A DNA stretch of 64,000 nt. Source: Paludisphaera mucosa (GTDB lineage: Bacteria; Planctomycetota; Planctomycetia; Isosphaerales; Isosphaeraceae). Location of the stretch: assembly GCF_029589435.1 (NCBI RefSeq), contig NZ_JARRAG010000002.1, positions 248,001 to 312,000 of the forward strand, in the 5' to 3' direction. Every line of letters starts with the position of its first letter. Position 1 is the stretch's first letter. The notes beneath the pieces were generated by a model. That model was not told where the DNA came from. It did not search any database and saw only the letters and a program-made list of their open reading frames with translations. This document shows positions 1-9,661 of this stretch, in pieces. The translations under genes and the position numbers were made by a program.

Positions 1-2
1 TC

Positions 3-509
3 GACTGGCTGATCCGCCGCGTCGCCGTCCCCGGCCGCCTGTTCGGCCTGCCTCGCGAGCGGCTGCGGCCGGGCCCGGTCGTCTGGGCCGCGGCGGTCGC
101 CCTGGGCGTGATCCTGCCGCGCTTCCGCGAGCCGGTCGTCGAGACTCCCGGTCCGTTCAACGTCTACTGGGACGCCGGCCGCTGGCTCGCGGATTCGGCG
201 ACCGATGGCGAGGTCCTCGACCTGACCGACTGGTCGCTCTACTTCAGCCGGCTTTCGGGCTCGTCGTTCGCCCAGGTCCGCGAGGCCGCCGCCAATGCGA
301 ACGTCCGCTGGGTCGTCGCGACGGGCTCGCAGGTCGACGAGCCCTCGACCTATTCCGAACACCTCCGCGCCCTGATCGGCGATCGCTCCCCCGTCGCCAC
401 GCTCCCCGGCGCCCCCCGGCCGGGCCAGGTGCAGGTCCGCATCTTCGACCGCGACGCCGTCCCCGCCGCGATCGCAGGCGTGGGCGAGGGCCGCCCCGCC
501 CGCCGCTGA
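3..509 (+). CDS. C-terminal part of a membrane protein, truncated by the left edge
   Basis: The frame is open from base 3 and ends at 509, so only the last 168 residues are visible and the start lies outside the window. Around visible residues 29-39 there is one hydrophobic segment (VVWAAAVALGVIL). About 130 soluble residues follow, including a stretch that reads like an extracytoplasmic tail (FNVYWDAGRWLAD). The next gene, a GT-C type glycosyltransferase on the same strand, starts 54 bp downstream, and a third membrane glycosyltransferase-like gene follows. I infer that this is the tail of a polytopic glycosyltransferase-like or envelope protein. No catalytic motif is visible in the part present, so the function is unassigned. 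Confidence 0.7.
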   Translation, partial: DWLIRRVAVPGRLFGLPRERLRPGPVVWAAAVALGVILPRFREPVVETPGPFNVYWDAGRWLADSATDGEVLDLTDWSLYFSRLSGSSFAQVREAAANANVRWVVATGSQVDEPSTYSEHLRALIGDRSPVATLPGAPRPGQVQVRIFDRDAVPAAIAGVGEGRPARR

Positions 510-562
510 AAGCCTTACCTCGGACGGTCCGCCGAGACACTCTTCCGAAGGGATGCGTAGCG

Positions 563-2314
563 ATGATCGACATGACCGAGCCCGGCCGGGACCCGATCGG
601 ATCGTCGCGAGAGGTGCGGCTGCGCCGCATCGCCCTGATCGGGGTGCCGATCTTGCTGACGCTGGCGGTGGCGGCGCAGACCAGCCTGTCCCGCAGGTCG
701 AGCAGCATCACCTATGACGAGACGTTCTACATCGGGGTCGGGGTCAAGACCCTCCACGGGGGCGGCCTCGACGCCGATCTGACGAAGTTCGGGGTGGCGC
801 CCCTGCCGCTGGCGCTGAACATGGTCCCCGGGGTCTGGCTGGCCGGGGCCTCGCCGCATCAGGACGTCTGGGCCCCGCGACCCGACAACCGTCGCCTCAT
901 CGACGTCCCCCGCATGCTGACGACCCTGACCACCCTCGTGCCGCTCATCCTGCTGGCCTTCGGCTGGTTGCATCACCGCCGCGGCCTGCTGGCGGCGACG
1001 CTGGGGGCCGGGATGCTCGCGACCTCGCCGAGCCTGCTGGCCCACGCGTCGCTGGCGACGACCGACGCGGCCTTCGCGTTCCTCGCCACCCTCGCCGCAC
1101 TGGCCATCGGCCTCTATCTCCGAGCCCCCAGCCCGCTGCGGCTGGCCCTCGCGGCGGCGGCGATCGGAATGGCGTTCGCGGCCAAGTACACCGGGGTCTT
1201 GCTGATCCCCTGCTTCGTGCTCGCCCGGTCGTTCGACTTCGTCCGGGCCTGGTGGACGGGTTCCGGCGGCCGGACCCGGCTCGCGGCCCGCTACGCGGTC
1301 GACGTCGCGGGCTGCCTGGCGATCGCCGTCCTGACCGCCTGGGCCTGCCACGGTTTCCAGCTCGACCCCGAACGGACCTGGCGCGGCCTGCATTTGCCGG
1401 CGTTCATGCGATCATTCGAATATCAGCTTAACCACAACAAGGGCGGACACCCGACGTTCTACGCGGGCGTGCGGGCGCTCAAGGGCTGGTGGTCGTATTA
1501 TCCCTTCACCATGCTCGCGAAGAGCACGCTCCCCGAGCTGGCCCTGGCGATGGGCGGGTTCTGGGCGGCCCTGCGCGGTCTGCGGAGCCCGACTCGCGGC
1601 GGCCTGCGGATCGACCGCGAGCGTGCGATCCTGATCTGGTTCGTCATGCTCCTGGCTGTCGCTCTCATGCGTTCGCCGCTCTGCCTGGGGCATCGCTACA
1701 CGCTGGCCCTGTACCCGGCCATCATCCTGCTCGCGGTCGACGCCACGGCCCAGGCCATCCGCGCCGGTCGCATGAGGAAGCTGTGGGGAGCGGTGCTGAT
1801 CGGGGGTCAGCTTGCGACGAGCCTCCTGGCCGCGCCCGGCTACCTTTCCTATTTCAACCCCCTCTTCGGGGGCCCCGACGCGGCCTGGCAATACCTCGCC
1901 GACTCCAACATCGATTGGGGCCAGGATCTCCCTGCGCTCAAAGAGTTGGTGGATCGCAAGCAGATCAAGACCCTGGCCGTCGATTACTTCGGGACCGCCT
2001 CGCTGGCCGATTACGGGATCGAGGCCGATCCGATCACCGCCCTGCACCGGCCGCTCTACGAGTACGACGCCCTGGCCGTCTCGGTGACCCAGCTCAACTC
2101 CGTGTATCCGCGGCCGGACGGGCCGCTGGATCCGCACGTCGACCTCTACAAGTTGCTCCGCCGGATCCCCCCGCAGGATCGCGCCGGCTCCTCGATCTTC
2201 GTCTACAATCTCCGCCGCCCCGGGGCCAGGCAAGCCTTCTTCGCCTCGATGGAGGCCGCCTGGCCGGCCGCGGTTCAGGCCGCCGCGCGGGACTCGCGTT
2301 CGACGACCCGCTGA
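563..2314 (+). CDS. GT39-like (GT-C fold) membrane glycosyltransferase
   Basis: This 583-residue polytopic membrane protein probably transfers a sugar from a polyprenyl-phosphate donor to an extracytoplasmic acceptor. After a short cytoplasmic N-terminus and a first membrane helix (about residues 22-38) comes Y51-D52-E53. An acidic pair in the first periplasmic loop is the signature of the PMT/ArnT (GT39) family, where it binds the acceptor or the metal. Many hydrophobic segments follow, then a soluble C-terminal region (about 440-583) containing SNIDWGQDLPALK, a motif often seen at the end of such proteins. The start was chosen on a GAAGGG element about 10 bp upstream; an ATG three codons later is also possible. 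The last 40 bp overlap the convergent downstream gene. Donor and acceptor cannot be read from the sequence. Confidence 0.8.
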   Translation: MIDMTEPGRDPIGSSREVRLRRIALIGVPILLTLAVAAQTSLSRRSSSITYDETFYIGVGVKTLHGGGLDADLTKFGVAPLPLALNMVPGVWLAGASPHQDVWAPRPDNRRLIDVPRMLTTLTTLVPLILLAFGWLHHRRGLLAATLGAGMLATSPSLLAHASLATTDAAFAFLATLAALAIGLYLRAPSPLRLALAAAAIGMAFAAKYTGVLLIPCFVLARSFDFVRAWWTGSGGRTRLAARYAVDVAGCLAIAVLTAWACHGFQLDPERTWRGLHLPAFMRSFEYQLNHNKGGHPTFYAGVRALKGWWSYYPFTMLAKSTLPELALAMGGFWAALRGLRSPTRGGLRIDRERAILIWFVMLLAVALMRSPLCLGHRYTLALYPAIILLAVDATAQAIRAGRMRKLWGAVLIGGQLATSLLAAPGYLSYFNPLFGGPDAAWQYLADSNIDWGQDLPALKELVDRKQIKTLAVDYFGTASLADYGIEADPITALHRPLYEYDALAVSVTQLNSVYPRPDGPLDPHVDLYKLLRRIPPQDRAGSSIFVYNLRRPGARQAFFASMEAAWPAAVQAAARDSRSTTR

Positions 2315-4026
2315 ACGCCGGCCCGCCTCGCCCGCGTCCCGATCGGGACGGCCTCGGCTTTCGGCATCTGTTCGGCCCGCGCGTCGTCCCGCAGGACGAG
2401 GATCAGGGCCGCCAAGGCGACGACCTCGACGCCCGCCGCGGCGAGCATCGTCGGCAGGCCGAGCCAGGCGGGCTGCAACGTAGCCAGCCGGTTCATGCCG
2501 TCCGACCAGGAGGCGAACCCGGTGTAGTACGGGATCATCCGCCCGTGGACGGCGAGGGCCTCGGCCGCGACCGACGTCGCCACGAGCGCCAGCGGCGGCA
2601 GCGCCCGCAGGCGGCCGGCGAGCGGCCAGCGCATCAGGCCGAGGACGACGAGAGTCAGGAACCAGGGCATCGCGGCGCTCGCGTACCAGGCGCCCGTCGA
2701 CCACTGGCCCCAGGCCAGCTTCGACTGGACCATGTGGTAGCCCAGGGCCGCCGTGTAGCCGCCGGCGATCACCACGCAGGCCATCGGCAGGCGAGGATTC
2801 GCGAAGACCGGGGCCGGCCGCTCGCCGCGCCGGCGGCTCGCGACCCAGGCCGCGGCGCCCCAGAGCCAGCCCAGCAGGCCGAACGCGACGAGGTCGCGAT
2901 GGTATAGCACCGCCTTCGGATGCGTCCCCTGGAAGCTCCAGCCGCCCGCGAAGAAGACCAGGCGCGTCCAGAGTTCGGCGACCCAACTCGCCCAGGGGAT
3001 CGCCAGGGCCGTTCGGAAGAGGTCGGCCCGGCCCATCCCGCGACTGTGGTTGACCGCGGCCTCCTGCATCGAGCTGATCGAGCCGTAGTGGGCCAGGTTG
3101 AACCGCATCTCGGCCTGCGTGACCGCCAGGAAGCCCACGGCCAGGGCCAGCCCGCAACCCGCCGCACGCCGGAACGAGACCTCGGGCCGCGCCGCCACGG
3201 CGAGGACGCAGAAGCCCAGGAAGGGGGCGAGCGCGTAGTTGGTCGCCTTGGCCAGCACCGCGAACCCGCCCAGCACGCCGGCGGCCAGGCAGCCCCACGC
3301 CAGCCGGCCCGGGGTCGCCCAGGGCTTCGCCGAGAGCGAGAGGCCCAGCCAGATCGTGAGCGTCGCCAGGAAGACCGCGAGCGCGTCGTTCGCCACCCGG
3401 ACGCCGTTGATCAGGAACAGGGGGTACGTCGCCAGCGCCAGGCCGACCCAGGCCGCGGCTCGACGTTCCGCCAGGTGCCGCGAGAGGCAGAAGAAGGTCG
3501 CCGCGACCGCCCCCGCCGTCAGCAAGAGGTTCATCAGCCGCATGCCCGCGACCGACGACCGCACCGAACCGAGGCCGCCGAACGCCGCGTAGACGGGCTG
3601 GAGCATCCGGTAGCTCAACGGCCCGTGCTGCGACTGATAGAGCATCACCTTGGCGTCGCGGAAGGCCGGGGCGGTCCCGTCCTGGCGATCGGCCCAGAAC
3701 TGCTGGTAGCCGACGGCGCCGACCCCGGAGAGGCCGTCGCGGACCGCCGAGCCGGGCTGGGGGAACGACACGGCTTGCGCCAGCACGGCCGGCGGCACCC
3801 TCGTCTCGCCGATGACCGGCGTCTTGCCGCCGTCGCGGAGGTGCTGCACGTAGGCGACGTGCTGGTACTCGTCCCAGCCTTCGAAAGGCGGCATGGCGCA
3901 CATCAGCATCAGGCCGCGGGCCACCACCAGCGTCGCCAGCAACGCCCCGATGCGACGGCGGAACGGGGCCCAGGACGCATCCCCGCCCGAGCCGACGGGC
4001 GGCTCGCCCAAGTGCGCATGAAGCAT
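2275..4026 (-). CDS. GT-C type polytopic membrane glycosyltransferase (DUF2142-like)
   Basis: This protein of about 583 residues has ten or more hydrophobic segments. After the first membrane helix it carries G-W-D-E-Y-Q-H, the acidic pair in the first external loop expected of GT-C glycosyltransferases. The loop that follows (DGGKTPVIGE) resembles DUF2142/ArnT-like proteins. The ATG at 4026 is preferred because AGGA lies about 10 bp upstream; a GTG two codons earlier (4032) is the alternative. The gene converges on the upstream glycosyltransferase and shares 40 bp with it. Together with the edge fragment this forms a small envelope-glycan cluster. The substrate is unknown. Confidence 0.75.
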   Translation of the reverse strand: MLHAHLGEPPVGSGGDASWAPFRRRIGALLATLVVARGLMLMCAMPPFEGWDEYQHVAYVQHLRDGGKTPVIGETRVPPAVLAQAVSFPQPGSAVRDGLSGVGAVGYQQFWADRQDGTAPAFRDAKVMLYQSQHGPLSYRMLQPVYAAFGGLGSVRSSVAGMRLMNLLLTAGAVAATFFCLSRHLAERRAAAWVGLALATYPLFLINGVRVANDALAVFLATLTIWLGLSLSAKPWATPGRLAWGCLAAGVLGGFAVLAKATNYALAPFLGFCVLAVAARPEVSFRRAAGCGLALAVGFLAVTQAEMRFNLAHYGSISSMQEAAVNHSRGMGRADLFRTALAIPWASWVAELWTRLVFFAGGWSFQGTHPKAVLYHRDLVAFGLLGWLWGAAAWVASRRRGERPAPVFANPRLPMACVVIAGGYTAALGYHMVQSKLAWGQWSTGAWYASAAMPWFLTLVVLGLMRWPLAGRLRALPPLALVATSVAAEALAVHGRMIPYYTGFASWSDGMNRLATLQPAWLGLPTMLAAAGVEVVALAALILVLRDDARAEQMPKAEAVPIGTRARRAGVQRVVERESRAAA

Positions 4027-4164
4027 GTTCACCCAATCCTGGAACGGCGGTGGAGGGCGACCGGCGCGCGGCGGGGGCGGTCCTGCCTGCGGGCGCGCCG
4101 GAGCATGCTCTCTATCGGGCCTCGGGGGGCCCGGCGTCCAGGAAAAGCGGCGAGCGGGGGGGCG

Positions 4165-4515
4165 TCAGTTCCTGAGCTTCGCCAGGGCGGCGTTGCGGGT
4201 GTCGGCGACGTCGAGGATCTTCTGGAGGTTCATCGTCTTGAAGATGTCGAAGACGTAGGGCGCCACTCCGAAGAGGACGAGCTGCCCCTTGCGACGGTCG
4301 ACTCGCCGCTTGACCGTGACGAGGAAGCCGATCTCCGAGCTGGCGAGATAGCCGATGTCGGTCAGGTCCAGCGCGAACCGCCCGTCCTCGCGCGACTCGA
4401 TGGCCTTATAGAGCCAGTCGCGCTGGGAGAACTGCCATTCCATGTTCTCCTCGTCCACGGCCTCGAAGGAGACGATCAGGACGCCGGCCGCCTCGCTGGT
4501 CGTGAAGTTGAGCAT
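4165..4515 (-). CDS. STAS-domain protein (anti-anti-sigma factor-like)
   Basis: This small cytoplasmic protein of 116 residues is essentially one STAS domain. The layout fits SpoIIAA/RsbV-type antagonists: an N-terminal beta strand (GVLIVSFEAVD), then FALDLTDIGYLASSEIGFLV, where the conserved Asp followed by a Ser pair marks the usual phosphorylation loop, then LVLFGVAPYVFDIFKTMNL. Such proteins bind anti-sigma factors or act in phosphorylation-controlled switches. The ATG at 4515 was chosen over an open frame running to 4626 because AGGGGA lies 7 bp upstream and the longer N-terminus is low-complexity Arg-rich. No anti-sigma kinase lies beside it, so the partner is unknown. Confidence 0.85.
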   Translation of the reverse strand: MLNFTTSEAAGVLIVSFEAVDEENMEWQFSQRDWLYKAIESREDGRFALDLTDIGYLASSEIGFLVTVKRRVDRRKGQLVLFGVAPYVFDIFKTMNLQKILDVADTRNAALAKLRN

Positions 4516-4779
4516 GCGAATCCCCTGTTCGAACGGGGGTCGAGAGTTCCGCCGGATCCGCCGCGGTCGCATCGTCGCGTGCGGGGCGGAGGTCGTCTTG
4601 ATGCTGGGAGCCGATCGTCGACGCACTCGGCGAGCCGGGTTGGGGGACAGGCCAGCCGGGATTCTACCCGAGACGCCGTCCGAATCAAGAACGATCGGTT
4701 GTGTTTCGAGAAGTGCGAAGGAACTCGGGGATCGCCCGGCCGGGGGGGGCCGGCCGGGCGGAGGCGGGAGGAGGGAGGA

Positions 4780-7737
4780 TCACCGGCCTTTGATGACCAC
4801 CTGGGCCGCGTCGAGCCCCTCGGACTCCGCCCTGAGGATGACCGGCCCGGCCTGGCCGGGCTTGATGCGGACGATCGCCTGGACGAGGCCGTTGAAAGCC
4901 TCGCGCCGGGTCGCCTGGAAGGGCTCGTGGCTGGCGGCGTCGCCGTTGCCGACCGCGACGATCTCGCCGGGGCCGTCGATCGCGAACGTCACGAGGTTCG
5001 CGCTCCGGGGGACGAGACGTCCCTCGGCGTCGGCCACCGTGACCGTGACGAAACTCAGGTCGCGACCGTCTGCTGCGATCTCGGCCCGGTCCGCGGCCAG
5101 CGCCAGCTTCGTCGCCGGGCCGGTGGTCGCGACGACGTCGGTCGCCCACTCGCGACCGGCCTTGTAGGCGACGACCTTCAACACGCCGGGCCGATACGTC
5201 ACGTCGTCCCAGCGGAGCCGGTACTCGAACTCGGCCTTCTTTTTCCGCCCCAGCGAGACCCCGTCGAGGAACAGCTCGGCCTCGTCTCCCGACGTGTAGA
5301 CGTGCACCGGCGTGACCAGCCCCTGGCGCTCGGGCCAGTTCCAGTGGGGGAGGATGTGGGCCATGGCCAGGTCGGGACGCCATCGCGCCTGATAAATATA
5401 GAAGCGATCCTTTTTAAACCCGCAGAGGTCGAGGATGCCGAAGTAGCTCGACGCCGAGGGGACCTTGAGCGAGCCCAGGCGGGCCAGCTCGGCCTTCATG
5501 GCCTCGCGCTTCGCGGGGTCGGAGAAATTCAGCAGGTTGGTGGCGTCGCTGTTATAAGGCGTCGGCTCGCCGAGATAATCGAAACCGGTCCAGACGAACT
5601 CGCCGAAGAACCGCGGGTTGCGGTCGAGCGCCGCGAAGACCTCGTCGGGGGGCTGGGCCCAGGGCGGGGCGTCGACGTCGTACGACGAGATCTGGAAATT
5701 GGCCTGGGAGTCTCGGCCTCGTTTCACCGGGAAGAAGTACTCCCCGCGCGAGCTGACGCACGACGAGGATTCGCTCGTGTAGATCGGCTTATTCGCGTTG
5801 CCCGGGTGCTCGAGGATCCGGGCGTAGTCGTCGGTGTGGTAGTTCAGGCCGAAGGCGTCGACGGCCGTCTGGAAGCCGTTGACGCCGGCTTCCGGGTTGT
5901 TGCAGCCCGCGGTGACCGGCCGCGTGGCGTCGTACGACCGGACGACGTCGGCCAGGGCCTTCGCCAGCTCGGGGCCGTCCTGCTCGGCGACCTCGTTGCC
6001 GATGCTCCACATGACGACGCTGGGGTGGTTCCGCTCGCGGCGGACCATCGCCTCCAGGTCGCGCGCGTGCCACTCGTCGAACAGGGCGCTGTAGTCGCCG
6101 GCGGTCTTGCCCGTCTTCCAGCAGTCGAACGCCTCGACCATCACCACGAACCCCATCCGATCGGCCAGGTCCAGCAGCTCGGGCGCGGGGGGGTTGTGCG
6201 AGGTCCGCAGGGCGTTGCACCCCATCTCCTTCAGGATCTCGAGCTGACGCTCCAGCGCCCGCACGTTCAGGGCCGCCCCCAGGGGGCCGAGGTCGTGGTG
6301 GTTGCAGGTCCCCTTGAGGAAGACCGTCTTGCCGTTGAGCTTGAAGCCCTCGCGGCCGGTGAACTCGATCGTGCGGAAGCCGAAGGGCTGGTCGTAGACG
6401 TCGACGACCTCGCCGCTACGCTCGACCACGACGCGGGCGACGTAGCGACGAGGCGATTCGAGGTCCCATCGCCTCGGCTTCGGGACCACCGCCGAGAGCG
6501 ACGCCTGCGCCTGGCCGCCCGTCAGGATCGACCGCTCGACGGCCTTCGCCTCGGCGACCTCGGCGGACACGGCCCCGTGTTCGTCCAGCTCATAGATTAC
6601 GGCCCTGACGACGGCCAGGGCGTCGACGTCGAGCTGGTTGTCGACGGTCACGGCCAGCGAGACCGTCCCGGCGTCGTCGTTGAGCGCGGGGATGGTCGCG
6701 AAGACGCCCCAGTGGGCGACGTGCAGGGGCGACGATTTCACCAGCCAGACGTTCCGATAGATCCCCGCGCCGGGATACCAGCGCGACCCCCATTTCTCGG
6801 CGTCCAGCCGGACGGCCAGCACGTTCTCGGCGTCATACTTCAGGTAGGGCGTCAACTCCAGGCGGAACGCCTGATAGCCGAAGGGCCAGCCGCCGACGAG
6901 CCGGCCGTTGAGCCAGACCTGCGAGTTCGCCATGGCCCCGTCGAAGTCGATGAAGACGCGCCGGCCGCGGTCGGCGGCCGGGACCGCGAAGGCCTTGCGA
7001 TACCAGCCAATCCCCTTCCAGGGGAGCTTGCCGGTGTCGTTCGGCAGGTCGTCGCGGAAGGGCCCCTCGATCCCCCAGTCGTGGGGGACGTCGAGCGTCC
7101 ACCAGCCGGCGTCGTCGAAGCCGGTCGCGGCCGGGGTCTCGCCTTGGTCGACCCGCTCGTTGACGACCGGTTTCGCGGCGGCGTCGAAGAGGCGGACCTC
7201 GGCGACGCTCGCCCATTTGCCGGCGGGCGGGGCGGCGACTCGGATGCGCACGAGGCGTCGGCCAGGGTTGATCGCGATCTTCTCGACCGGGTGATCGGCC
7301 TCGACCGATCTCACGACCTCCCAGGCCTGGCCGTCGTCGCTCGCCTCGACGGCGTACGCGTAGCGAAGGTCCGGGAACTCCCAGTCGATCGCCAGGGCCG
7401 CGACCTTGGGAGAGGGGCCGAGGTCGATCGCCAGCCACTCGTCCTTCCGACCGCTGGCGGCGCACCAGCGGGTCTTGGGGTCGCCGTCCAGGGCCGCGTC
7501 GGCCGTGTTGTTCTTGCCCGTCTCCTCGCTCGACGCCCGAGCCGGGATCTTCCAACGGGGCGCGCCGGGCTCGGGGAGCCGCGAGCCGTCGGGCATGGGC
7601 CCGAAGCGGGCGAACTTCCAGCCGGCGTTGAAGGACTCGCGGCTGCGCGGCGGGCCCGCCGCGGCGGCGAAAGGGGCGAGGCCCCAGGCGGCGATGAGCA
7701 AGGCGACGCCGCACGCGCCTGATGATCGGACGGACAT
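4780..7737 (-). CDS. Secreted GH2 glycoside hydrolase (beta-galactosidase-like) with an inserted F5/8-type domain
   Basis: This is a 985-residue exported glycosidase. Residues 1 to about 27 form a signal peptide (Arg near the start, hydrophobic core, Ala-rich end). The GH2 sugar-binding domain begins (SFNAGWKFARFG) and is then interrupted by about 140 residues with F5/8 type C (discoidin) features (ASSEETG, ALDGDPKTRW, VRIRVAAP). It resumes at FDDAGWWTLDVPHDW. The Ig-like domain and TIM barrel follow. Glu582 in SIGNEV is the expected acid/base and Glu656 in TSESSS the expected nucleophile. A C-terminal beta region has Ig-like repeats (TVTVADAEGRLVP). The ATG at 7737 has GGAAGG just upstream and starts the signal peptide; a longer frame to 7812 does not. 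Substrate is probably a beta-galactoside or related plant or algal glycan, by family only. Confidence 0.9.
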   Translation of the reverse strand: MSVRSSGACGVALLIAAWGLAPFAAAAGPPRSRESFNAGWKFARFGPMPDGSRLPEPGAPRWKIPARASSEETGKNNTADAALDGDPKTRWCAASGRKDEWLAIDLGPSPKVAALAIDWEFPDLRYAYAVEASDDGQAWEVVRSVEADHPVEKIAINPGRRLVRIRVAAPPAGKWASVAEVRLFDAAAKPVVNERVDQGETPAATGFDDAGWWTLDVPHDWGIEGPFRDDLPNDTGKLPWKGIGWYRKAFAVPAADRGRRVFIDFDGAMANSQVWLNGRLVGGWPFGYQAFRLELTPYLKYDAENVLAVRLDAEKWGSRWYPGAGIYRNVWLVKSSPLHVAHWGVFATIPALNDDAGTVSLAVTVDNQLDVDALAVVRAVIYELDEHGAVSAEVAEAKAVERSILTGGQAQASLSAVVPKPRRWDLESPRRYVARVVVERSGEVVDVYDQPFGFRTIEFTGREGFKLNGKTVFLKGTCNHHDLGPLGAALNVRALERQLEILKEMGCNALRTSHNPPAPELLDLADRMGFVVMVEAFDCWKTGKTAGDYSALFDEWHARDLEAMVRRERNHPSVVMWSIGNEVAEQDGPELAKALADVVRSYDATRPVTAGCNNPEAGVNGFQTAVDAFGLNYHTDDYARILEHPGNANKPIYTSESSSCVSSRGEYFFPVKRGRDSQANFQISSYDVDAPPWAQPPDEVFAALDRNPRFFGEFVWTGFDYLGEPTPYNSDATNLLNFSDPAKREAMKAELARLGSLKVPSASSYFGILDLCGFKKDRFYIYQARWRPDLAMAHILPHWNWPERQGLVTPVHVYTSGDEAELFLDGVSLGRKKKAEFEYRLRWDDVTYRPGVLKVVAYKAGREWATDVVATTGPATKLALAADRAEIAADGRDLSFVTVTVADAEGRLVPRSANLVTFAIDGPGEIVAVGNGDAASHEPFQATRREAFNGLVQAIVRIKPGQAGPVILRAESEGLDAAQVVIKGR

Positions 7738-7840
7738 CGTGACCTTCCGGGAGGATGAGTAGGAGAGTTTCGATCCGACTCTCTCATCATACTCATCCCC
7801 CCGGGCGATCATCAGGGGGAACCCATCGGTCGTTCCCGAC

Positions 7841-9661
7841 TTATCGGGAACGACTGAAGGAAAGACCAGGGTCGCCGGCGGCCGTCCCCATGAGCTGGAA
7901 GACGAAGTGATCCTCGTCCTTCCAGGCGATGCGGCCGACCATGGGGGGCTGGGTTGCGTCGGCGTCCTGGACGAGCGTCAGCAGGGTGCTGTTGCCGGTC
8001 CGCACGCCCGTGAACCGCTTGGTGGAGCCGCCGTGCTCGACGCTCCAGGCGAACTTGCCGGCCTGGGCCATGTCCAGCGTGATCTTGGTATCGCCGTCGG
8101 GCGCGGCGATCCACACGCCCTCGATCGCATTCTCCCGGACCACGACGGTCGGCAGCGGTTCAGCCGCGGGAGGCGCGAGTTCCGGGGCCGGAGCCGGGGC
8201 CCCCGCGGGTGCCGCGTCGGGGGCCGGCTGGGGATCGGCAGCAGCCCCGAGGGCCTCGCGACGGGCCTTGTCCAGCTGCTGGACGACCTGCGCCGAGAGC
8301 GTGTCGCGAGGCTGGAGCTTCGACGCCGCCCGGAACTGGTTCAGGGCCTCGTCGCCGTGACCCTGGCCGAGGTAGTGGTAGCCCAGGAGGAAGTGCGCCG
8401 AGGCCGTGTTCGGCTCGGACTTCACCTTCGCCTCCAGGGCGCGGAGCTGGTTCGTGTAGACGCCCGCGTCGTCGCCGTAGAGCCCGATCAGGGTCGGCCA
8501 GTCCCAGCCGGGACCGACGGAGAGAACCGGGTAGAGCGACGCCGCGGCGTCGTCGTACTGGCCCAGGGCGAACAGCGAGAGGGCCCGGAACTCGTGGAGC
8601 GTCGGGTCGTTCGGCAATTGCCGCAGGGCCTGGTTCGCGAAGTTCAGGGCCGACGTGTAGAGGCCCGCCTTGAACGCGTCGCGACCCTTGGTGAACAGGT
8701 CGTCCGCACCGTCGACCACGGTCGCGTCCGGCGGGGGCGCCGACGGGTTGATCGGCTGGCTGTAGTCGTAGACGACCGGCTGGTCGACGACGACCGTCTG
8801 GGGGACGACGTAGTACGGATTCACGTAGCTCGAATACCCCCAGTCGTACAGCATCGGCCCGTACGCCCACGAGGACATGCCGTAGCCGCCCCAGCCGAGC
8901 CCGCCCCAGCCGAGACCTCCCAGGCCCCAGCCGCCCAGGCCGTACCCTCCCCAGCCGATTCCTCCCAAACCCCAACCGCCGTAGCCGAGGCCGCCGAGCC
9001 CCCAGCCGCCGAGGCCCCAGCCCAGGCTGCTGCCCAGCCCGAGACCGAGGCCCCAGCCGAATCCATTGCCGAAGCCGCCGTATCCTCCGTAGCCTCCGTA
9101 GCCGCCGTACCCTCCCCAGCCGTTATTCCAACCACCGCCCCAGCCGCGATTCCAGCCGCCGCCGCCCCAACCACCGCGGTTCCAGCCTCCGCCTCCCCAA
9201 CCGTTGTTCCAGCCGCCGCCGTGGTTCCAGTTGCCGTGCATGCCCGCGTAGTTGTTGCGCCAGCCGAGGCCGCGCGAGCCCATGTTGTTGAAGTTGTTGA
9301 TGTTGTTTTGATTGAAGCTGGTCCGGGTGTAGTTGCCGCCGGGTCCCCGCATGTTGGCGAACGAGGAACGGCCTCCCACGCCGGCGCCTCCGCCGCCCAG
9401 GCCGTTACGGCCGCCGAAGCCGGGGCCCCCCGCCCCGCCGGGGCGTCCGCCGAGGCCGGGCCCGCCGCCGCCGGGGCCTCCACCGGGCCGCATTCCGGCA
9501 ACCGAGCCTCCGCCGCGACCTCCCCAGTTGATCGAGCCCGGTCCACCGCCGGGACGCCCGCCCAGGCCAGGGCCGCCCGCGCGCCCATGCCGGGCCGGGC
9601 TCCGAGGCCGGGCCGCCCGCCCCGCCGGGCCGCATGCCTGCGACCGAGCCCGCCCGCCCAT
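7841..9661 (-). CDS. Glycine-rich TPR protein, intact C-terminal frame of a disrupted gene
   Basis: This frame encodes up to 606 residues. It opens with Gly/Pro/Arg-rich sequence containing GSINWGG-type motifs. An Asn-rich patch (FNQNNINNFNNMG) and long Gly/Trp/Tyr-rich repeats (GWGGYGLGGWGLGG type) follow to about residue 275. Then come TPR-like helical repeats (about 315-470; SALNFANQALRQLPNDPTLHEF and SAHFLLGYHYLGQGHGDEAL). An Ala/Pro linker leads to a C-terminal beta domain of about 90 residues (IEGVWIAAPDGDTKITLD). No signal peptide is present in this frame. The true N-terminus lies upstream near 10396 in frames that connect only through three one-base shifts, so the first codon at 9661 is not a natural start. 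The protein is probably exported and repeat-scaffold-like, with unknown role. Confidence 0.7.
   Translation of the reverse strand: MGGRARSQACGPAGRAARPRSPARHGRAGGPGLGGRPGGGPGSINWGGRGGGSVAGMRPGGGPGGGGPGLGGRPGGAGGPGFGGRNGLGGGGAGVGGRSSFANMRGPGGNYTRTSFNQNNINNFNNMGSRGLGWRNNYAGMHGNWNHGGGWNNGWGGGGWNRGGWGGGGWNRGWGGGWNNGWGGYGGYGGYGGYGGFGNGFGWGLGLGLGSSLGWGLGGWGLGGLGYGGWGLGGIGWGGYGLGGWGLGGLGWGGLGWGGYGMSSWAYGPMLYDWGYSSYVNPYYVVPQTVVVDQPVVYDYSQPINPSAPPPDATVVDGADDLFTKGRDAFKAGLYTSALNFANQALRQLPNDPTLHEFRALSLFALGQYDDAAASLYPVLSVGPGWDWPTLIGLYGDDAGVYTNQLRALEAKVKSEPNTASAHFLLGYHYLGQGHGDEALNQFRAASKLQPRDTLSAQVVQQLDKARREALGAAADPQPAPDAAPAGAPAPAPELAPPAAEPLPTVVVRENAIEGVWIAAPDGDTKITLDMAQAGKFAWSVEHGGSTKRFTGVRTGNSTLLTLVQDADATQPPMVGRIAWKDEDHFVFQLMGTAAGDPGLSFSRSR

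Noticed and set aside
2920-7722. A plus-strand open frame of 1600 codons
   Set aside because: It runs antisense to the membrane glycosyltransferase, STAS and GH2 genes. It is Arg/Asp/Gly-rich with no domain. Such shadow frames are expected at this GC content.
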